Below, piece after piece: positions 13,189 through 20,681 of a stretch of 22,780 nt of DNA. Positions within the stretch are counted from its first letter, which is position 1; every line of letters begins with the position of its first letter. The stretch is taken from positions 1 to 22,780 of the IMG/VR virus record IMGVR_UViG_3300027833_000234. One strand, given 5' to 3'. Below the pieces are notes generated by a model that saw nothing but the letters and a program-made list of their open reading frames with translations, searched no databases and was not told the origin of the DNA. The translations under genes were made by a program, and so were the position numbers. The stretch is from a virus.

Positions 13189-13206
13189 AGGGGGATTTCT
13201 CCCCCT
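13189..13206 (-). terminator. Terminator-like GC-rich hairpin
   Basis: A 7-base-pair stem (AGGGGGA with TCCCCCT) closes a GAAA loop on the minus strand, a stable tetraloop. It lies after the stop at 13215 and before the next gene. No T run follows, so it may attenuate, protect a 3' end or mark a unit boundary rather than end transcription by itself. Confidence 0.5.
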
Positions 13207-13214
13207 CTCAAAAA

Positions 13215-13562
13215 TTACTGGTCTAAGACTTCACTCACTTCATCTATCAAGTCTGCCTTTGAACGTCTACGGTCTAGTTCAATACCGTGGGTACGTCCTA
13301 ACGCTTCTAGTTCAATCTTAGTCATCTCTTCTAGAGACTTACCACCAACAGGTGCTTCAGTAAGCATTGTTGGAGTCTTTACAAAATCATTTCTAGGTGC
13401 GGGTACTTCTGTTAGTACTTGTGGGACAGGTTGTCCGTGAAACTCTGCAATTTCTTCTGGAGTGAATCCACCAGACTTATATAATTCACCAGTCTGTGGG
13501 TCTTCCCAACCAAGAGTTGTTGGAACTGCGTTTTCGCACCATGCGGGGGCTTTAATTGCCAT
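13215..13562 (-). CDS. Small virion-type protein with HeH/LEM-like C-terminus
   Basis: 115 residues from ATG 13562 with an AAGG ribosome site. The N-terminus AIKAPAWCENAVPTTLGWEDPQTGELYKSGGF is a phage structural signature I recall from marine myoviruses, followed by a low-complexity Pro/Thr linker. The C-terminal part (about residues 75-113), KSLEEMTKIELEALGRTHGIELDRRRSKADLIDEVSEVL, has the helix-extended-helix layout of HeH/LEM/SAP-like domains, which often bind DNA. It lies 16 bases after the upstream structural gene. The likely role is a minor head or neck component; this is from context. Confidence 0.75.
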   Translation of the reverse strand: MAIKAPAWCENAVPTTLGWEDPQTGELYKSGGFTPEEIAEFHGQPVPQVLTEVPAPRNDFVKTPTMLTEAPVGGKSLEEMTKIELEALGRTHGIELDRRRSKADLIDEVSEVLDQ

Positions 13563-13578
13563 AATAATTACCTTCTAT

Positions 13579-13839
13579 TTAATGTGAGAATCCGACTGCA
13601 ACACCAAGTACACCAGCATTTGCAGCGAATATTTTATCGGTAGGTGCTTTCTTCAGTACTTCTGTTGCACCAGCCGCCAAAGTAAAAGTACCGATATCAG
13701 TACCTCCAGCTTGTTCTAGAGTCACTAGGTGAGCAGCAGTATGAGTATTAATCAACCTTACTGCGGATGCACTACCAAAATTAGATGCAGCACCACTAGT
13801 GGTGCCACATGCAGCTTGAGTTCCTTGTAATACTATCAT
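13579..13839 (-). CDS. Small beta-rich virion-type protein
   Basis: 86 residues. I take ATG 13839, which shares one base with the upstream TAA (TAATG), rather than an in-frame TTG two codons earlier. The composition is rich in Gly, Ala, Thr and Ser, with strands such as AVRLINTHTAAHLVTLEQ and GTFTLAAGATEVLKKAPTDKIFA, as seen in small decoration or adaptor proteins of marine phages. It has no membrane segment or signal peptide. The N-terminal MIVLQGT and C-terminal GVAVGFSH are typical of a compact single-domain structural protein. The exact role is not readable from sequence. Confidence 0.7.
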   Translation of the reverse strand: MIVLQGTQAACGTTSGAASNFGSASAVRLINTHTAAHLVTLEQAGGTDIGTFTLAAGATEVLKKAPTDKIFAANAGVLGVAVGFSH

Positions 13840-14909
13840 TAGCAATCACCTTTTTCTGCTTTAACGTAACCACGTCTTTTTGCCATACGTTCTAAAAACT
13901 TCTTAGCGTCTTTAGTACGTGCATCATGAGGATTCTTTGGTTTATCAGCCTGCATATCCGCAATCTCGGATACAGTCTTACCGTTAATAATGTCTTGTGC
14001 CTGTGCGACAACTTCTTCCGCAGTCTCTTCCTTGACTTCAGTTGACTTAACAATGTTCTTGTCACCAGCGGCATTATCTACAGGACGTTTACCAGAGTTT
14101 GCTTTGGTTCCACCTTCAGCACTCTTAGACTTCTTCTTGGCATCTTCTACATTGTCTTCGATATCTTTCTCAGACTTATCATGAGAGTTGTCAAATTCTT
14201 TAGCTTTAGGTGACTGTTTAGAATCAATCTCTTCACCTTTATCAGTAACACCTTTAACACTTTTCTTTGCGGCACTTTCCCACATCTTGAGTAGGTCAGT
14301 AGTTGCATCAGTCAAGTCGATGTCTTCACCAATCTTAGAGATTTCAGCAGTCTTGGCATTAGATGCAACTTTCTTCTTGTCATCTTTCTTACCAGCAACT
14401 TTAGGTTTTTCTTTATCTTCTTCGTCTTCAGACTCTTCTTCACCCTTGTCTTCGTCATCCTTTTCTTCACCATCTTTCTTAGGTGGGAAAGGCTTCTTCT
14501 TTTTAGGTTCGTCAGACTCTTCTTCGTCTTCTTCTTTCTTGACGTTCTTAGCAGGTTTCTTACCACCGTCAATTGCATCGTCAGTAGCCGCACGTTTCTT
14601 GTGCAGATACTCATCTGAAGAATCTACATCTCCATCGTTATCGATGTCTTTGTCTTTGCGGTCTTTGAATTTCTTATCGTTTGCTTTGTCATCGACAGGG
14701 TCAAGTTTAGATTTCTCTGCGAGAGTCCAACCTTTCTTGAGGTATTCTTTCTCTTTTGACTTATCGATTACGATTGTCTTTCCATTCTTGGCGACCATAG
14801 AGTCTTTCTTAGGGTCTTTCATTTGTCTAGCTTCGTCAATTTCTAACGACTCGCCTAGGATGACTTGGTTGTAGGCATCCATTAATGACTTCATATCTTT
14901 TGTTCGCAT
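13839..14909 (-). CDS. Low-complexity charged head/core protein with Ca-loop motif
   Basis: 356 residues from ATG 14909 with a strong AGGAG ribosome site. The N-terminus (MRTKDMKSLMDAYNQVILGE) ends in a hydrophobic-Gly-Glu that could be a prohead-protease site. Residues 86-100 read DKDIDNDGDVDSSDE, a clear EF-hand/dockerin-type loop (Asp88, Asp90, Asp92, Gly93, Asp99). The middle is a long run of Lys, Asp and Glu. The C-terminal part is helical: EETAEEVVAQAQDIINGKT, then AKKFLERMAKRRGYVKAE. This fits a prohead-core or scaffold-type protein of T4-like phages, which are acidic/basic, processed and partly expelled. It is in the late block between the coiled-coil gene and the small structural genes. 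Confidence 0.75.
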   Translation of the reverse strand: MRTKDMKSLMDAYNQVILGESLEIDEARQMKDPKKDSMVAKNGKTIVIDKSKEKEYLKKGWTLAEKSKLDPVDDKANDKKFKDRKDKDIDNDGDVDSSDEYLHKKRAATDDAIDGGKKPAKNVKKEEDEEESDEPKKKKPFPPKKDGEEKDDEDKGEEESEDEEDKEKPKVAGKKDDKKKVASNAKTAEISKIGEDIDLTDATTDLLKMWESAAKKSVKGVTDKGEEIDSKQSPKAKEFDNSHDKSEKDIEDNVEDAKKKSKSAEGGTKANSGKRPVDNAAGDKNIVKSTEVKEETAEEVVAQAQDIINGKTVSEIADMQADKPKNPHDARTKDAKKFLERMAKRRGYVKAEKGDC

Positions 14910-14918
14910 GGTGTTCTC

Positions 14919-15233
14919 CTACATCCACATATATTTTACTAGTCCAGCAATAATTGCTGCACTAATGAGGTAAACTACTTTATTGATGATTCCCACAGTA
15001 TGTGCGTTATCATCAACCTTCTTTTCTATTTCATCTAACTTCTGAGAGAATCTGTTCATTCTGTCGAAGTTGTTGCTATTATTTTTTTCCACTGCTATCA
15101 TTTTCTCTTCTACACGAGCAAGAGCAACTAACGCTTCCGCAAGTTTGTCGAGTTTAACTTCTAAACGGTCAAACCTAGCGACTGAGTCTGACTCAATTCT
15201 ACTTAGTTTCTGCGACTGTGTTTCCGTTGCCAT
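14919..15233 (-). CDS. Coiled-coil protein with C-terminal membrane anchor (XhlA-like)
   Basis: 104 residues from ATG 15233. Residues about 8-80 form a long coiled coil (LSRIESDSVARFDRLEVKLDKLAE, then FSQKLDEIEKKVDD), ending in one membrane segment, IINKVVYLISAAIIAGLVKYMWM. This is the layout of haemolysin XhlA-type proteins and other small phage membrane proteins linked with lysis. It could work with the holin-like protein at 9246-9707, for instance as an antiholin or accessory, but a tail or DNA-ejection role is also open. A perfect late promoter lies about 35 bases upstream, so it opens the transcript that runs through the structural genes to the hairpin at 13189-13206. Confidence 0.75.
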   Translation of the reverse strand: MATETQSQKLSRIESDSVARFDRLEVKLDKLAEALVALARVEEKMIAVEKNNSNNFDRMNRFSQKLDEIEKKVDDNAHTVGIINKVVYLISAAIIAGLVKYMWM

Positions 15234-15250
15234 TCGTGATTTCCCATTAA

Positions 15251-15940
15251 TTAAGTAATTATAGTGTTATTTATAAGACTTCTATTCTTGAGTCTATAAC
15301 TTTCTATCTTATTTTGCCAGTTACTTGGTATCTTCATACCCAGATATTCACTGACTCTCTTTAATTCTGTCTTGGTATCTTCCTTGTTATTAAAAAATAA
15401 CTCACAAGGGTCAACTAATAACATGGAATGTTCTATGGGTATTGTATCCATCCACATCGCAAACATCTCTGCCTGTGATTCCCACGGTCTATTCCAAAAC
15501 TGGTCATGAGCAAGAATACCATCCTTAATCATGTTCATACCAGCTTCTCTGTCCTCATCCCTAACTAACTTACACTTTGCAAGTTGTTGAGTATAATCCA
15601 GACTTTCTCTGGTTTTTGAGAGGAACACAATAGTCTTCGTCTCATCCCAATCGTTCCAACAATACTCTGTCCAGAACTCTTGATTGATTGGAAATCCATA
15701 CCCGTGGTCTAGTCTAACATTCCACAAGTCTTTATTCCATTCTGGTTTCTGAACTTCTCTAGGATTCCCTCTGGTCACTTCTATTTCATGTGACTGGTAA
15801 TCTTCTCTCTTCAAAAACCATCTTTCTATGACGGGGTTGTTTATTAATTCTTTGGTTGCAATCTCTTCAAGTTCTTGTAAGAGTCCACCAAAAAATTCAC
15901 CACCAGCCCCACCACGATAAATTACATTAAGTACCTTCAT
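15251..15940 (-). CDS. Sulfotransferase-like P-loop protein
   Basis: 229 residues from ATG 15940; a GTG at 15967 would overlap the cupin gene by 41 bases and add residues unlike the family. The N-terminus MKVLNVIYRGGAGGEFFGGLL has the glycine-rich loop after a strand that in sulfotransferases binds the phosphosulfate donor. The C-terminal part (MLLVDPCELFFNN, then LKRVSEYLGMKIPSNWQNKIESYRLKN) matches the 'strand, D-P/y, then L..xLG' end of that fold. Such proteins are frequent in marine phages and have no proven acceptor; capsid or cell-surface glycans are the usual guess. It overlaps the cupin gene by 14 bases. The late promoter of the next gene lies inside its 3' end. Confidence 0.7.
   Translation of the reverse strand: MKVLNVIYRGGAGGEFFGGLLQELEEIATKELINNPVIERWFLKREDYQSHEIEVTRGNPREVQKPEWNKDLWNVRLDHGYGFPINQEFWTEYCWNDWDETKTIVFLSKTRESLDYTQQLAKCKLVRDEDREAGMNMIKDGILAHDQFWNRPWESQAEMFAMWMDTIPIEHSMLLVDPCELFFNNKEDTKTELKRVSEYLGMKIPSNWQNKIESYRLKNRSLINNTIIT
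15268..15275 (-). promoter_or_regulatory. T4-type late promoter TATAAATA
   Basis: Perfect octamer on the minus strand, inside the 3' end of the sulfotransferase-like gene. Transcription would begin near 15262, leaving a leader of about 30 bases before ATG 15233, the usual layout for a late gene. It would drive the structural run 14919-15233 to 13215-13562. Confidence 0.75.
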
Positions 15941-16181
15941 ATATTCTAATAACCAAATCACCTTCACCTTTTATTACACGGTGATATTCCATCTTATCAA
16001 TACTATAACTATGTCCTTCTAATAAGTCCATAGGATGTTCATTGTCTATCTGTAGTTGCCACCCATATCCTTCCATGACATGGATACTTCTGTCTTTAGT
16101 ATCTCTATGCCAAATCAAGTCTTCCTCTTTGACATCCTCTCTAAAAACCCTTATCTTACCATTACGAACCTTCAGTTCCAT
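15927..16181 (-). CDS. Small cupin-like protein
   Basis: 84 residues from ATG 16181, preceded by GGTGA at good spacing; an upstream TTG at 16196 has no support. The protein is nearly all short strands. RVFREDVKEEDLIWHRD, then RSIHVMEGYGWQLQIDN and SYSIDKMEYHRVIKGEGDLVIRIYE give a single cupin barrel with candidate metal ligands His25, His34, Glu37 and His67. Similar small cupins occur in T4-like marine phages. Function unknown; a metal-dependent or sugar-binding role is possible. It lies between the DUF5872-type gene (8-base gap) and the sulfotransferase-like gene (overlap), in a set that could act on the virion surface. Confidence 0.75.
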   Translation of the reverse strand: MELKVRNGKIRVFREDVKEEDLIWHRDTKDRSIHVMEGYGWQLQIDNEHPMDLLEGHSYSIDKMEYHRVIKGEGDLVIRIYEGT

Positions 16182-16189
16182 GTAGGGTT

Positions 16190-16702
16190 TCACCAAAAGA
16201 AACTTCCTCCACCAGATAGTCCTAATTGTTTGGCATACCTAGGCAATCTACATGCCCAGTATCCCGCTTTTGTTTTGTCTTTCTTATTCGCACAATCATG
16301 TCGTGCAGCAAATGACTTACGTGCCTTCGGGTCATTCAACTTGACTTTAAGTCCAGTAGTATCACCCCAAGATACTTTCTTAATGTTACCACTTGATGGG
16401 TCTTTGACATACACATAGTATTTCTTTGGCCCACCCGCTTTTGGTTTGTTTAGTTCTGGTTGTTTCTCTTCTTCAAAGATACAATCCAGTGCAACATTCT
16501 CACCTTTAAAAGTGGCAAACTCACCGAGGTTACCCTCAATGATATCCATTTCATGTGGTTCGACCATTACATTACCTTCGTAGTATTCTTTCCGTACATT
16601 TCGGAAGTACTCGTAGTATTTTTCGGAACCTACACGATAGATGTTACCTTCAATCAGAGTAGATTCATGGCCACAATTACAGTGTTCATTAAACCTTTTC
16701 AT
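16190..16702 (-). CDS. Head-region protein with DUF5872-type C-terminus
   Basis: 170 residues from ATG 16702. The first half (MKRFNEHCNCGHESTLIEGNIYRVGSEKYYEYFRNVRKEYYEGN) has a possible CxCxxH metal knuckle and an aromatic-rich helix. The second half, from about residue 92, is KKYYVYVKDPSSGNIKKVSWGDTTGLKVKLNDPKARKSFAARHDC, then AGYWACRLPRYAKQLGLSGGGSFFW, a well-marked phage domain I know as DUF5872. It is often fused to or lying next to head-core proteins, with conserved Cys/His/Trp suggesting a structural metal. The C-terminal aromatic FFW is typical. The gene is followed 8 bases later by the cupin. Function: probably an internal or head-associated protein, from context. Confidence 0.75.
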   Translation of the reverse strand: MKRFNEHCNCGHESTLIEGNIYRVGSEKYYEYFRNVRKEYYEGNVMVEPHEMDIIEGNLGEFATFKGENVALDCIFEEEKQPELNKPKAGGPKKYYVYVKDPSSGNIKKVSWGDTTGLKVKLNDPKARKSFAARHDCANKKDKTKAGYWACRLPRYAKQLGLSGGGSFFW

Positions 16703-16705
16703 TTG

Positions 16706-16915
16706 TTAACCAAACTTTGCTGCGAATTTTTTCAATGGAAGAGTTTCAAATGAACCAAATTGGTCTTCAACTCTATACGATAATTTACCACCCATGATTA
16801 CGGGTTTTGCATTATATAGTTTACCGTCCTTTCCTTTTATATTCGATACTTCAGAACCGTAAATAGACAGTCCCTTCATCTTCTTTGCTTCCATAAACTG
16901 TGATAAGTCTTTCAT
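16706..16915 (-). CDS. Small protein with capsid-targeting-like N-terminus
   Basis: 69 residues from ATG 16915. The N-terminus MKDLSQFMEA has a short amphipathic leader ending in Phe-Met-Glu9, like the other putative internal proteins here. The rest is strand-rich (GLSIYGSEVSNIKGKDGKLYNAKPVIMGGKLSYRVEDQFGSFETLPLKKFAAKFG) and looks like one small beta domain. I do not recognise a family. It starts in an ATGA-type overlap with the 425-residue gene and ends 3 bases before the DUF5872-type gene. A packaged or head-core role follows from its place and leader only. Confidence 0.65.
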   Translation of the reverse strand: MKDLSQFMEAKKMKGLSIYGSEVSNIKGKDGKLYNAKPVIMGGKLSYRVEDQFGSFETLPLKKFAAKFG

Positions 16916-18189
16916 CGTCCTAACCTTTTTAAAAGTGCCTGAATACCTTTCAGGTCTTTTGATATTACTTTCTGAAACTTTTGTTTGTCCTGTGGTTTCT
17001 TCAACATGTCAAACAATTTAGAAACCTTCTTTGCGTCATCCTGTGAAATCTTACCCTTCTTACCGCTGTCAGGGAACTCAATAGTACCACCTTTAGGTAG
17101 GTCAGATGCTTTACGGATTTGCATCAGAACATTTTTAGATGCCGCCTTGCGGTCATCGTCTGTTGCATCTGTATCTATATCCGCATTATCTTTACCTCTT
17201 TTAGGCATGGCAGCCATTGCGTCACGTTTTGCACGAGCATTCTCTACGACAAAGTCTTCCCTCTTCATGAGTTTCATTGCAGCGTTAGCGAGTTGGGTGA
17301 CTTTCATCTTGTCCATCTTTGCCTTGTTACCGTCATTTACCTTATCGTAAATCTGAGAGATGGCAGATGCAGTGAACAAGTCAACCATGACACCTTGGAT
17401 TTTCTTTGCCTGTTTCTTGGCAACAATGTCTTTGACATCGGAGATTACAGACTCGTCTAGTTGTACACTCTCAATGTACATATTCAACTCATATCGTTTG
17501 TTGTCTAGGTTTGCAACCTGTACATGAAGTTTCTGTTTCTTGTTGGTATCTAGGATATACTTATTGGTCTTACCACTGGATGGTCTCTTGGGCCCCATTG
17601 CCACCTTGTGGTCAACATCGTCTTTGTCTACGATGAAACCTTTCTTCTTTGCGTGTGCGTATGCGTGTTGCATTGCACCAGAGAAGTCACGGTGATAGAG
17701 TTCGTAACCAGACGAGGACTTTGCTTCTTCTAGTTCAACCGACTCGTTTGCCTTCTTCATTGCCTTTGAAACAGCATCAGGTTTTTTGCGTTTAACCATT
17801 GCAACAAACTTTTGTAAAAGACTTTTATCTTCCTTACTAGGTTTGAATCCTTTCTTTGCAGATTTTGTCTTCAACTGTTTTAGGTCATCTGCCATTGCTT
17901 TTCCTGCCATGACATAAAAGGGTGCAAGTGCGAGAAGCATTGAACCAAAGATTGCGGTTGACACATCTTCTTTGATTTCTGGTTTCTCGTGGGTGTAACC
18001 CATCTTCTTCATACGTTCATGGTCTTCAGGTTTCTCTGCCTTATATTCTTTCCCAGTCTTGGGGTCATACATCATATGAGGTTCGAAGTCACTTTCCGCA
18101 ACGGGAGCTTTCTTCTTCTTCAGTGCCATGTATTCAGCCTTAGACATCTTAGGGCCACCATATTCCAATAATTCTTGTATTGTTTTCAT
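16912..18189 (-). CDS. Large phage head/core protein
   Basis: 425 residues from ATG 18189, sharing one base with the upstream stop (TAATG). The leader MKTIQELLEY ends in Leu-Leu-Glu9, an ideal T4-type prohead-protease site; VELEE and VQLDES offer more. A Lys-rich region, a hydrophobic stretch (STAIFGSMLLALAPFYVMAGKAM, about residues 82-104) and a conserved phage domain (SSSGYELYHRDFSGAMQHAYAHAKKKGF, then KYILDTNKKQKLHVQVANLDNKRYELNMYIE) follow. The C-terminal third, with a DIDTDATDDDRKAASKNVLMQIRKASDLPKGG segment, ends in a basic helix. The central domain recurs in structural genes of related phages by my recollection. The likely role is an internal or prohead protein; the biochemical role is unknown. 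Confidence 0.7.
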   Translation of the reverse strand: MKTIQELLEYGGPKMSKAEYMALKKKKAPVAESDFEPHMMYDPKTGKEYKAEKPEDHERMKKMGYTHEKPEIKEDVSTAIFGSMLLALAPFYVMAGKAMADDLKQLKTKSAKKGFKPSKEDKSLLQKFVAMVKRKKPDAVSKAMKKANESVELEEAKSSSGYELYHRDFSGAMQHAYAHAKKKGFIVDKDDVDHKVAMGPKRPSSGKTNKYILDTNKKQKLHVQVANLDNKRYELNMYIESVQLDESVISDVKDIVAKKQAKKIQGVMVDLFTASAISQIYDKVNDGNKAKMDKMKVTQLANAAMKLMKREDFVVENARAKRDAMAAMPKRGKDNADIDTDATDDDRKAASKNVLMQIRKASDLPKGGTIEFPDSGKKGKISQDDAKKVSKLFDMLKKPQDKQKFQKVISKDLKGIQALLKRLGR

Positions 18190-18431
18190 TACGCTAAATC
18201 CTTATCGTGGTTCAACCCACCTTTTTTCTTCTTTACTATGAAGGCATTAACACGAGCATATCCCCACTGTTGAGGGGTAGTGCCTGGCCTGTGGCCAGTC
18301 TTCCATGCGGCAACGCCACGATTATAAACTTTTCTTAATGTATCTACAGAGATACCAGACTTCTTTGACTTATCTGCAAGAGCACCCTCAACGAGTTGTC
18401 CCGCACGTTTGGTTAGTGCCATTCTAATCAT
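18189..18431 (-). CDS. DUF5824-type phage protein
   Basis: 80 residues from ATG 18431 in an ATGA junction; ATG 18422 (MALTKRAG) is an alternative and matches the usual family start. The sequence ALTKRAGQLVEGALADKSKKSGISVDTLRKVYNRGVAAWKTGHRPGTTPQQWGYARVNAFI is a strongly conserved domain (DUF5824) found singly and inside larger head proteins of many tailed phages. It is helical, rich in Lys and Arg and ends in a Gly/Asp tail. A role in DNA binding or head assembly is likely from charge and position; not proven. It sits between two genes for putative internal proteins. Confidence 0.85.
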   Translation of the reverse strand: MIRMALTKRAGQLVEGALADKSKKSGISVDTLRKVYNRGVAAWKTGHRPGTTPQQWGYARVNAFIVKKKKGGLNHDKDLA

Positions 18432-20302
18432 TTGGTTTTCCTATTCTTAGCTCTTGCACGTGCAAGTCTGGCACGGTCAAGTAATGAGTCGTGTTTCTTT
18501 TTGTCTTGTTCTTTCTCACGCTTGATACGTTGTTGTGCATCTTTAACTGCATCTTCTTCCATCGGAGTATCTTTCTTATACGTCTTTAGAAGTTTATCAG
18601 TACCTTCGTCACCAGCGCCATTCACTTCAGCCAACATGTTATGAAGTACTTTATCGTTCATGTTCCTATAAGTTTTGGCAATCTTTTGGGCGTAGTAGTT
18701 GGTGGAGTGTGATAGTTTACCACCACCTTCTTTTTTCTTACGTGCGAGTAGTTTCTTTAATGTCATCAATGCGTGTTGATACTCTTTCTTACCGACAGTC
18801 ATAGACTTCAGTTTGTCAAATGCCTTTCCTTCATACTTTACTTCAGGGTCAGGGGATTTGAATGCTTTCTTACGCATTATTGTTTTGTTAACAACTTCGA
18901 ACTCACCGTTCTTCCAGTTGACCACAATAGGTAGGTTTAAATCAGACTGCATATCCTTGAGGATTGCTTCACTGTTACCGTGCTTCTTGATTTTCTTACC
19001 CTTGTTTGCAGCCATCTTCTTGAATAGACGTTGTAACTCTGCAATAGTAATTGCGGGTTTGTTACGTTTGTCATTCATACGGTCAGCGAAATGTTTTGTA
19101 AATTCGATATCGACATCGAACTTATTGAGTAGTCTGTCTGCGAATTTCTCAAGGTCATTGAGTTCTTTCTGAGATACATCTTCTGTCTGAACACAATTGG
19201 GAACTGTCTTGTTCCCCTTCTTCTTCATACCAACTTGTTTATAACCGTCCCAGCAGTCTTCGTCATACATATCCTTGAACTGTTTGGTGTACTTGGATGG
19301 TTTCGTTTTTGCGGTCTTATCGCCAGGAGCGGGTTTATAGGCGGAATCATCATCGTCCGCTTTGTCCCCATGCTTCTTGAAATGTGCATCTCTCTTGTCC
19401 TTGGTTCCTTTCTTCAGACCCGCATAGTACTTCTTAGGTTGAGTACCTTCTTTGTCTTTGATGTCAGGGTCTTGTACTGCTTTCTTTTCTACCAGTTCGA
19501 CTGCGTCTAACCACTTACGAACCTTCTTGCCACCACATTCCACGATGACATAGTTAGAACCCAGTACGGATACTATACCTACTTCTTCGCTTTCTTTGAT
19601 AACAACAGTATCACCAAGTTCAAATAACTCACCCTTGACAAATTGTTCTCTAATATCAGAAACTTTCGGTAGTTCAATGTGACGTTTAAAGGATGTCTCT
19701 TCCTTGAGACCTAGACCCTTCCTTACGTCATTGAACAACTTACGGGTATCCTTGTCTGACATAGACTTAGGAACGCCCTGTGTGAAAGCGGAATAATCGT
19801 TATCTTTTGCATTGGCACGTTGTTTAGAGGCGGACATACCTTCTACACCTTCGGCGTCAGGGTCTCTTCGACCAGCTGATACGACCTTGATTGATTCAAA
19901 GTTATAGAATCCGTGACGTGCCTTCTTACCATTGTACTTATTTAGTAGGACATCAAACTCACGTAGACGGTCTTCCCCGACTACCATAGTGATTTGTTTG
20001 TATCCTTGGTCATACAACTTAACCGCAATATCAAATGCGGTCTTAACACCCTTATCGACCATGATGTTTCTACCATACTTGGGGAACATCTTACGTAGGT
20101 GTTTTACTTTGTCAGAATATGACAACGGGTCTTTAGCGCCCGTTGATTGAGATGTATAGACTTTCCAGTCTGCACCACTTGCTTTCTTTGCAATTGTATC
20201 TAGTACTTTACCGTGGCCAATAGTAGGCGGGTTCATTCTACCAAATGTAAAATAAACTTCCTTTGTTTCTTCGGTTAGGTACGATTTAAAATCTTTAATC
20301 AC
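18428..20302 (-). CDS. Multidomain protein: adenylyltransferase-like head plus RelE/barnase-like nuclease segment
   Basis: 624 residues from GTG 20302, preceded by GGAAAG; GTG 20314 is the alternative. Leader MIKDFKSYLTE ends in Leu-Thr-Glu11, a prohead-protease-like site. Residues 16-165 form a HxGH-type nucleotidyltransferase: GRMNPPTIGH (21-30), VVGEDR (107-112) and GMSASKQR (155-162), the ATP-binding layout of NMN/pantetheine-phosphate adenylyltransferases, with Thr27 where the first His of HxGH lies. Residues about 225-270 look like an SH3/KOW barrel. CWDGYKQVGMKKKG...VPNC (350-370) is a common phage Cys motif. Residues about 385-480 (FTKHFADRMNDKRNK, then LPIVVNWKNGEFEVVNKTIMRKKAF) resemble the phage barnase/EndoU/RelE-like nuclease (PBECR) family with the expected His and Arg. 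The C-terminus is very basic. This reads as an ejected or head-internal enzyme; substrates are unknown. It starts inside the end of the basic-core gene. Confidence 0.72.
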   Translation of the reverse strand: MIKDFKSYLTEETKEVYFTFGRMNPPTIGHGKVLDTIAKKASGADWKVYTSQSTGAKDPLSYSDKVKHLRKMFPKYGRNIMVDKGVKTAFDIAVKLYDQGYKQITMVVGEDRLREFDVLLNKYNGKKARHGFYNFESIKVVSAGRRDPDAEGVEGMSASKQRANAKDNDYSAFTQGVPKSMSDKDTRKLFNDVRKGLGLKEETSFKRHIELPKVSDIREQFVKGELFELGDTVVIKESEEVGIVSVLGSNYVIVECGGKKVRKWLDAVELVEKKAVQDPDIKDKEGTQPKKYYAGLKKGTKDKRDAHFKKHGDKADDDDSAYKPAPGDKTAKTKPSKYTKQFKDMYDEDCWDGYKQVGMKKKGNKTVPNCVQTEDVSQKELNDLEKFADRLLNKFDVDIEFTKHFADRMNDKRNKPAITIAELQRLFKKMAANKGKKIKKHGNSEAILKDMQSDLNLPIVVNWKNGEFEVVNKTIMRKKAFKSPDPEVKYEGKAFDKLKSMTVGKKEYQHALMTLKKLLARKKKEGGGKLSHSTNYYAQKIAKTYRNMNDKVLHNMLAEVNGAGDEGTDKLLKTYKKDTPMEEDAVKDAQQRIKREKEQDKKKHDSLLDRARLARARAKNRKTK

Positions 20303-20678
20303 TTTTCTTTCCACCTCGTTTTTTCTCCAGTTCTGCTTTACGAACTTTGGGGAGAAGTTTCTTTGCGAGTTTCTGTATTTTGGGTTTCATTTTCTCTAGA
20401 CGTTTTTCGATTGACTGTCTACGAGCCATGGACAAATCGCCTTTATCGGCACCCTTAGTGATTTTCTTAAAGAATGTCATACGTGCTTGCTTCATTGCAC
20501 GTAACTTAATTTTTTCTGGGGATGCAATTTTACGTGCCGCACGTTTGCGACCCATTGCAATTTTTGCTTTATTTTTCTTAAAGGTACGAGCCATCTTCAG
20601 ACGTTGCTGCATATTTAATGCTTCGTCAGGAGATTCACACACCTTTATAAATTCTTTTAGTCCCATTGGTTTGGACAT
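20295..20678 (-). CDS. Very basic head-core protein
   Basis: 127 residues from ATG 20678 with an AGAGG ribosome site formed at the end of the upstream gene. After a short leader (MSKPMGLKEFIKVCES) the protein is almost all helix and lysine/arginine: ALNMQQRLKMARTFKKNKAKI, RKRAARKIASPEKIKLRAMKQARMTFFKKITKG, then SIEKRLEKMKPKIQKLAKKLLPKVRK. I recall this family from T4-like marine phages, next to the adenylyltransferase-like gene. Such charge fits DNA condensation or scaffold-core packing in the head. No enzymatic motif is visible. The gene overlaps the next start by 8 bases. Confidence 0.8.
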   Translation of the reverse strand: MSKPMGLKEFIKVCESPDEALNMQQRLKMARTFKKNKAKIAMGRKRAARKIASPEKIKLRAMKQARMTFFKKITKGADKGDLSMARRQSIEKRLEKMKPKIQKLAKKLLPKVRKAELEKKRGGKKSD

Positions 20679-20681
20679 GGT

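Noticed and set aside
13176-13211. Longer start for the DUF7207-like gene
   Set aside because: It would run through the GC-rich hairpin and upstream of the late-promoter-like box; the conserved family start is at the ATG pair 13175/13172.
14188-14874. A 228-residue open frame on the plus strand, Ser/Phe/Leu-rich
   Set aside because: It is the antisense shadow of the low-complexity Lys/Asp/Glu gene at 13839-14909; Ser/Phe/Leu runs are what the reverse complement of such codons gives, and it has no ribosome site or plus-strand neighbours.
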